A program made the translations under genes and the position numbers. A stretch of 64,000 bases of DNA, taken from the NCBI GenBank assembly GCA_029098225.1, contig JAQXNX010000011.1, forward strand, positions 156,730-220,729. The letters run 5' to 3'. The DNA is from Spirochaetales bacterium. GTDB taxonomy: Bacteria; Spirochaetota; Spirochaetia; Treponematales; Treponemataceae. This document shows positions 62,105 through 64,000 of this stretch, one piece after another. How positions within the stretch are numbered: position 1 is the stretch's first letter; each line of letters opens with the position of its first letter. Under the pieces are notes generated by a model. The model was not told where the DNA came from. It did not search any database and saw only the letters and a list, made by a program, of their open reading frames with translations.

Positions 62105-62139
62105 ACATAGAAAGGACTTTTTTCATATATATAATTAAT

Positions 62140-63270
62140 TTAATTAAAAAACTGTTTAACAGTTGAAATAACAGACTCTACATCACTCTCTGTCATTCCA
62201 TACCATAAAGGCAAACGAACAAGTCTGTCGCTTTCCTTCGTAGTAAACTTATCTTCTCCATCAAAACGTCCGAATTTAATTCCCGCTGGAGCTGTATGAA
62301 GAGGAATGTAATGGAATACACAGCCGATTCCCTGCTCTTTCATAAAACTGATAAACTTTGTGCGTTCTTCTAAATCTTTACATTTTATATAGAACATATG
62401 GGCGTTGTGTATACTATCTTTTGGAATTACAGGCAGTTCGATTTTTCCAGAATCAGAGAGTAACTTGAATGCCTCGTAATAACGGTTCCAAACGGAAAGC
62501 CGGGCATCGTTTATTTTATCAGCCACTTCAAGCTGTGCCCAAAGGTATGCGGCATTCAACTCACTTGGCAAATAGCTAGAACCATAATCTACCCAGGTAT
62601 ATTTATCAATCTGACCACGCCAGAATTTTGAGCGATTAGTACCTTTTTCACGAATAATCTCTGCTCTTTCTATATCTTCAGTATTTGTGTTGATAACGAT
62701 TGCGCCGCCCTCGCCCATACTGTAATTCTTTGTCTCATGGAATGAATAGCAGCCATAATCACCAATAGTTCCCAAAGCTTTACCCTTATAAGTTGACATA
62801 ACAGCCTGCGCAGCATCTTCAACTACCTTAAGATTATGACGATGTGCAACATCCATAATCGTGTCCATTTCACAAGCAACGCCAGCATAATGAACGACAC
62901 ATATAACTTTTGTCTTTGGAGTAATTGCCTTTTCAATCAGTTTTTCATCTATATTCATTGTATCTGGTCTAATATCTACAAATACAATTTTTGCGCCTAA
63001 TTGAACAAAAGCATCTGCTGTTGAACAAAATGTATAACTTGGCATGATTACTTCATCTCCAGGTTTTACATCGCAGAGAAGCGCTGCCATTTCAAGCGCA
63101 GTTGTTCCGCTTGTTGTAAGGAGAACTTTTTTTGCGTTGAATCTTTTTTCAAACCATTCATTACATTTTTTTGTAAATTCTCCATCACCGCATATTTTGT
63201 GAGTATTTATAGCCTGAGAAATATATTTTTCTTCTGTACCTACATAAGGGGGAATGTTAAATGAAATCAT
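62140..63270 (-). CDS. wecE: dTDP-4-amino-4,6-dideoxygalactose transaminase
   Basis: PLP aminotransferase of the RffA/WecE type, 376 residues. ISFNIPPYVGTEEKYISQAI starts the family signature, the PLP lysine is in CYSFHETKNYSMGEGGA, and REKGTNRSKFWRGQIDKYTW is strictly WecE-like. It makes dTDP-4-amino-4,6-dideoxygalactose (thomosamine) from dTDP-4-keto-6-deoxyglucose. GAAAGGAAAG precedes the ATG, and a strong promoter lies upstream, so it starts an operon. dTDP-glucose synthesis genes are not in the window. Confidence 0.93.
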   Translation of the reverse strand: MISFNIPPYVGTEEKYISQAINTHKICGDGEFTKKCNEWFEKRFNAKKVLLTTSGTTALEMAALLCDVKPGDEVIMPSYTFCSTADAFVQLGAKIVFVDIRPDTMNIDEKLIEKAITPKTKVICVVHYAGVACEMDTIMDVAHRHNLKVVEDAAQAVMSTYKGKALGTIGDYGCYSFHETKNYSMGEGGAIVINTNTEDIERAEIIREKGTNRSKFWRGQIDKYTWVDYGSSYLPSELNAAYLWAQLEVADKINDARLSVWNRYYEAFKLLSDSGKIELPVIPKDSIHNAHMFYIKCKDLEERTKFISFMKEQGIGCVFHYIPLHTAPAGIKFGRFDGEDKFTTKESDRLVRLPLWYGMTESDVESVISTVKQFFN

Positions 63271-63345
63271 AAAATCTTTCCTTTCGAAAAACTTATATTG
63301 CAGAATTGAATCGAAAACTCATTTCTTTTAATTTGCTTTTTGTTC

Positions 63346-63373
63346 ATTATATACATTTTTTTTATTTTGTAAA
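63346..63373 (-). promoter_or_regulatory. Strong sigma-70-type promoter for wecE
   Basis: On the minus strand TTTACA (63373-63368), a 16-nt spacer and a perfect TATAAT (63351-63346). The start would be near 63339, leaving a leader of about 69 nt with a ribosome site. It lies in the 150-bp gap between the AAA ATPase gene and wecE. Confidence 0.7.
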
Positions 63374-63420
63374 ATTCAGAATTTCACATTTGTATATATT
63401 TCTGTATCAATATTTTATTA

Positions 63421-64000
63421 TCACCCCATCCCATACTCCCCGCTCAAATACATTTTTCTGAGGTTCTCGTCTTTTCTAACTCCCTTAATATCCGACAGCC
63501 TGTACATTTTTGCAGAGCGTTCACTGTTATTATTATCTGTAAGCCAGATCTGATCCCTGCGTAAAATCTTGTTGTCAATAAAATCTAGGCTGTGGGTTGT
63601 TGTAATAAGCTGAGCCTTTCTTAAATTCTGAATTGTAAATAAATTAAACAGGTAATGAATGGTTGCTGGATGCAAAAAACTTTCAATTTCATCGCAAATT
63701 AAAATACGGTCATCAACAATTATATTAATTACAGGACCAAGCATTTGCACTAATTTTTTTACACCGTCTGATTCTTCTTCAATACTTACTTCAAAATTTT
63801 CATATATAAGTTTTATTACCGGAACCTTTTTTTTATTTGCCCGCAGGACTTTTTTATATGCTTCAGGAAGTGAAGCAGGAATCTCATATTCAGGAATGGG
63901 CATCATGTCTACCCTTGCAAAAATATCTTTTACAGGAATTCCATTTTCATTCAGAGTTTCAATTACTAAATCTTTTACAACTTTATTTTTCTCAATTCCT
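63421..64000 (-). CDS. AAA-family ATPase (RecF/SMC-like), N-terminus outside the window
   Basis: The C-terminal 190 or so residues of an ATP-binding protein. ILICDEIESFLHP is the Walker B and D-loop, and LITTTHSLDFIDN the H-loop, typical of AAA_15/AAA_21 proteins. The frame is open to the right edge (NENGIPVKDIFARVD before the internal Met at 63906), so the gene starts beyond 64000. Relatives are linked to defence (OLD/RloC-like) or unknown roles. It is separated from the glycan genes by a promoter-bearing gap and probably marks the locus boundary. Confidence 0.82.
   Translation of the reverse strand, partial: GIEKNKVVKDLVIETLNENGIPVKDIFARVDMMPIPEYEIPASLPEAYKKVLRANKKKVPVIKLIYENFEVSIEEESDGVKKLVQMLGPVINIIVDDRILICDEIESFLHPATIHYLFNLFTIQNLRKAQLITTTHSLDFIDNKILRRDQIWLTDNNNSERSAKMYRLSDIKGVRKDENLRKMYLSGEYGMG

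Noticed and set aside
1..64000. CRISPR arrays, tRNA and rRNA genes
   Set aside because: No spaced direct repeats, no cloverleaf-type sequence with CCA or conserved T-arm, and no rRNA segments were seen while reading both strands.

Overview
The window is one dense surface-glycan biosynthesis locus from a low-GC bacterium (roughly one third G+C by eye). Almost every gene is on the minus strand, with short gaps or ATGA-type overlaps. Only one real gene is on the plus strand (30872-32893). Gene content (Pse and Leg nonulosonic acid pathways, DegT aminotransferases, Wzt and Wzx exporters, AAA-ATPase-like/PD-(D/E)XK protein, HipA-like kinase pair) fits a host-associated Treponema-type spirochaete best; a low-GC gut Firmicute is the alternative. 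No 16S gene or other taxonomic marker is present, so this is an inference.

Layout from right to left, which is the direction of transcription. 64000-57290: an AAA ATPase running off the edge, a WecE-type aminotransferase behind a clear promoter, an AAA-ATPase-like/PD-(D/E)XK protein, a hairpin terminator, an ATP-grasp ligase, a GtrB-type glycosyltransferase, and a DegT-type aminotransferase broken by one frameshift. 57293-53694: Wzx flippase, a DRE-TIM aldolase, and a transferase with bacterial sialyltransferase motifs. 53664-37503: a legionaminic-acid-type pathway (legB, legC, legG, legH, legI, ptmE-like, legF), interleaved with a PIG-L deacetylase, a formyltransferase, a second NeuD-type acyltransferase, four Gfo/Idh/MocA oxidoreductases, a radical SAM protein, a class III aminotransferase and a nitrilase-fold amidase. 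37389-35630: a decayed paralogue of the plus-strand membrane protein, carrying an inactivated IS256-family element. 35623-30872: Wzt ATPase without a visible permease, a capsule-type transferase, and the plus-strand multi-pass membrane protein.

30741-24233: a pseudaminic acid pathway (pseB, pseC, pseF, a TIM-barrel protein where pseG is expected, a pseH-like acetyltransferase, pseI), interrupted by an AbiE-type toxin-antitoxin pair with its own promoter. 24148-19594: a compact acyl-activation module (DUF4910 protein, methyltransferase, AAC(3)-like transferase, AMP-forming adenylation enzyme, carrier protein). 19541-934: glycosyltransferases of families 2, 4, 10 and 32 and a GT-D-like protein, plus a sulfotransferase-like protein, two DegT aminotransferases and a cupin. 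Embedded among them are a caspase-fold protein with a small partner and a HipA-like kinase with a small partner. 915-1: the start of UDP-glucose 6-dehydrogenase.

My reading is that the locus makes a heteropolysaccharide or glycoprotein glycan carrying one or two nonulosonic acids with unusual N-acyl substituents (formyl, or an acyl group delivered by the carrier protein). Several accessory modules (AbiE, HipA-like, caspase-like, IS256) and at least three broken or frameshifted genes indicate an actively remodelled variable locus.
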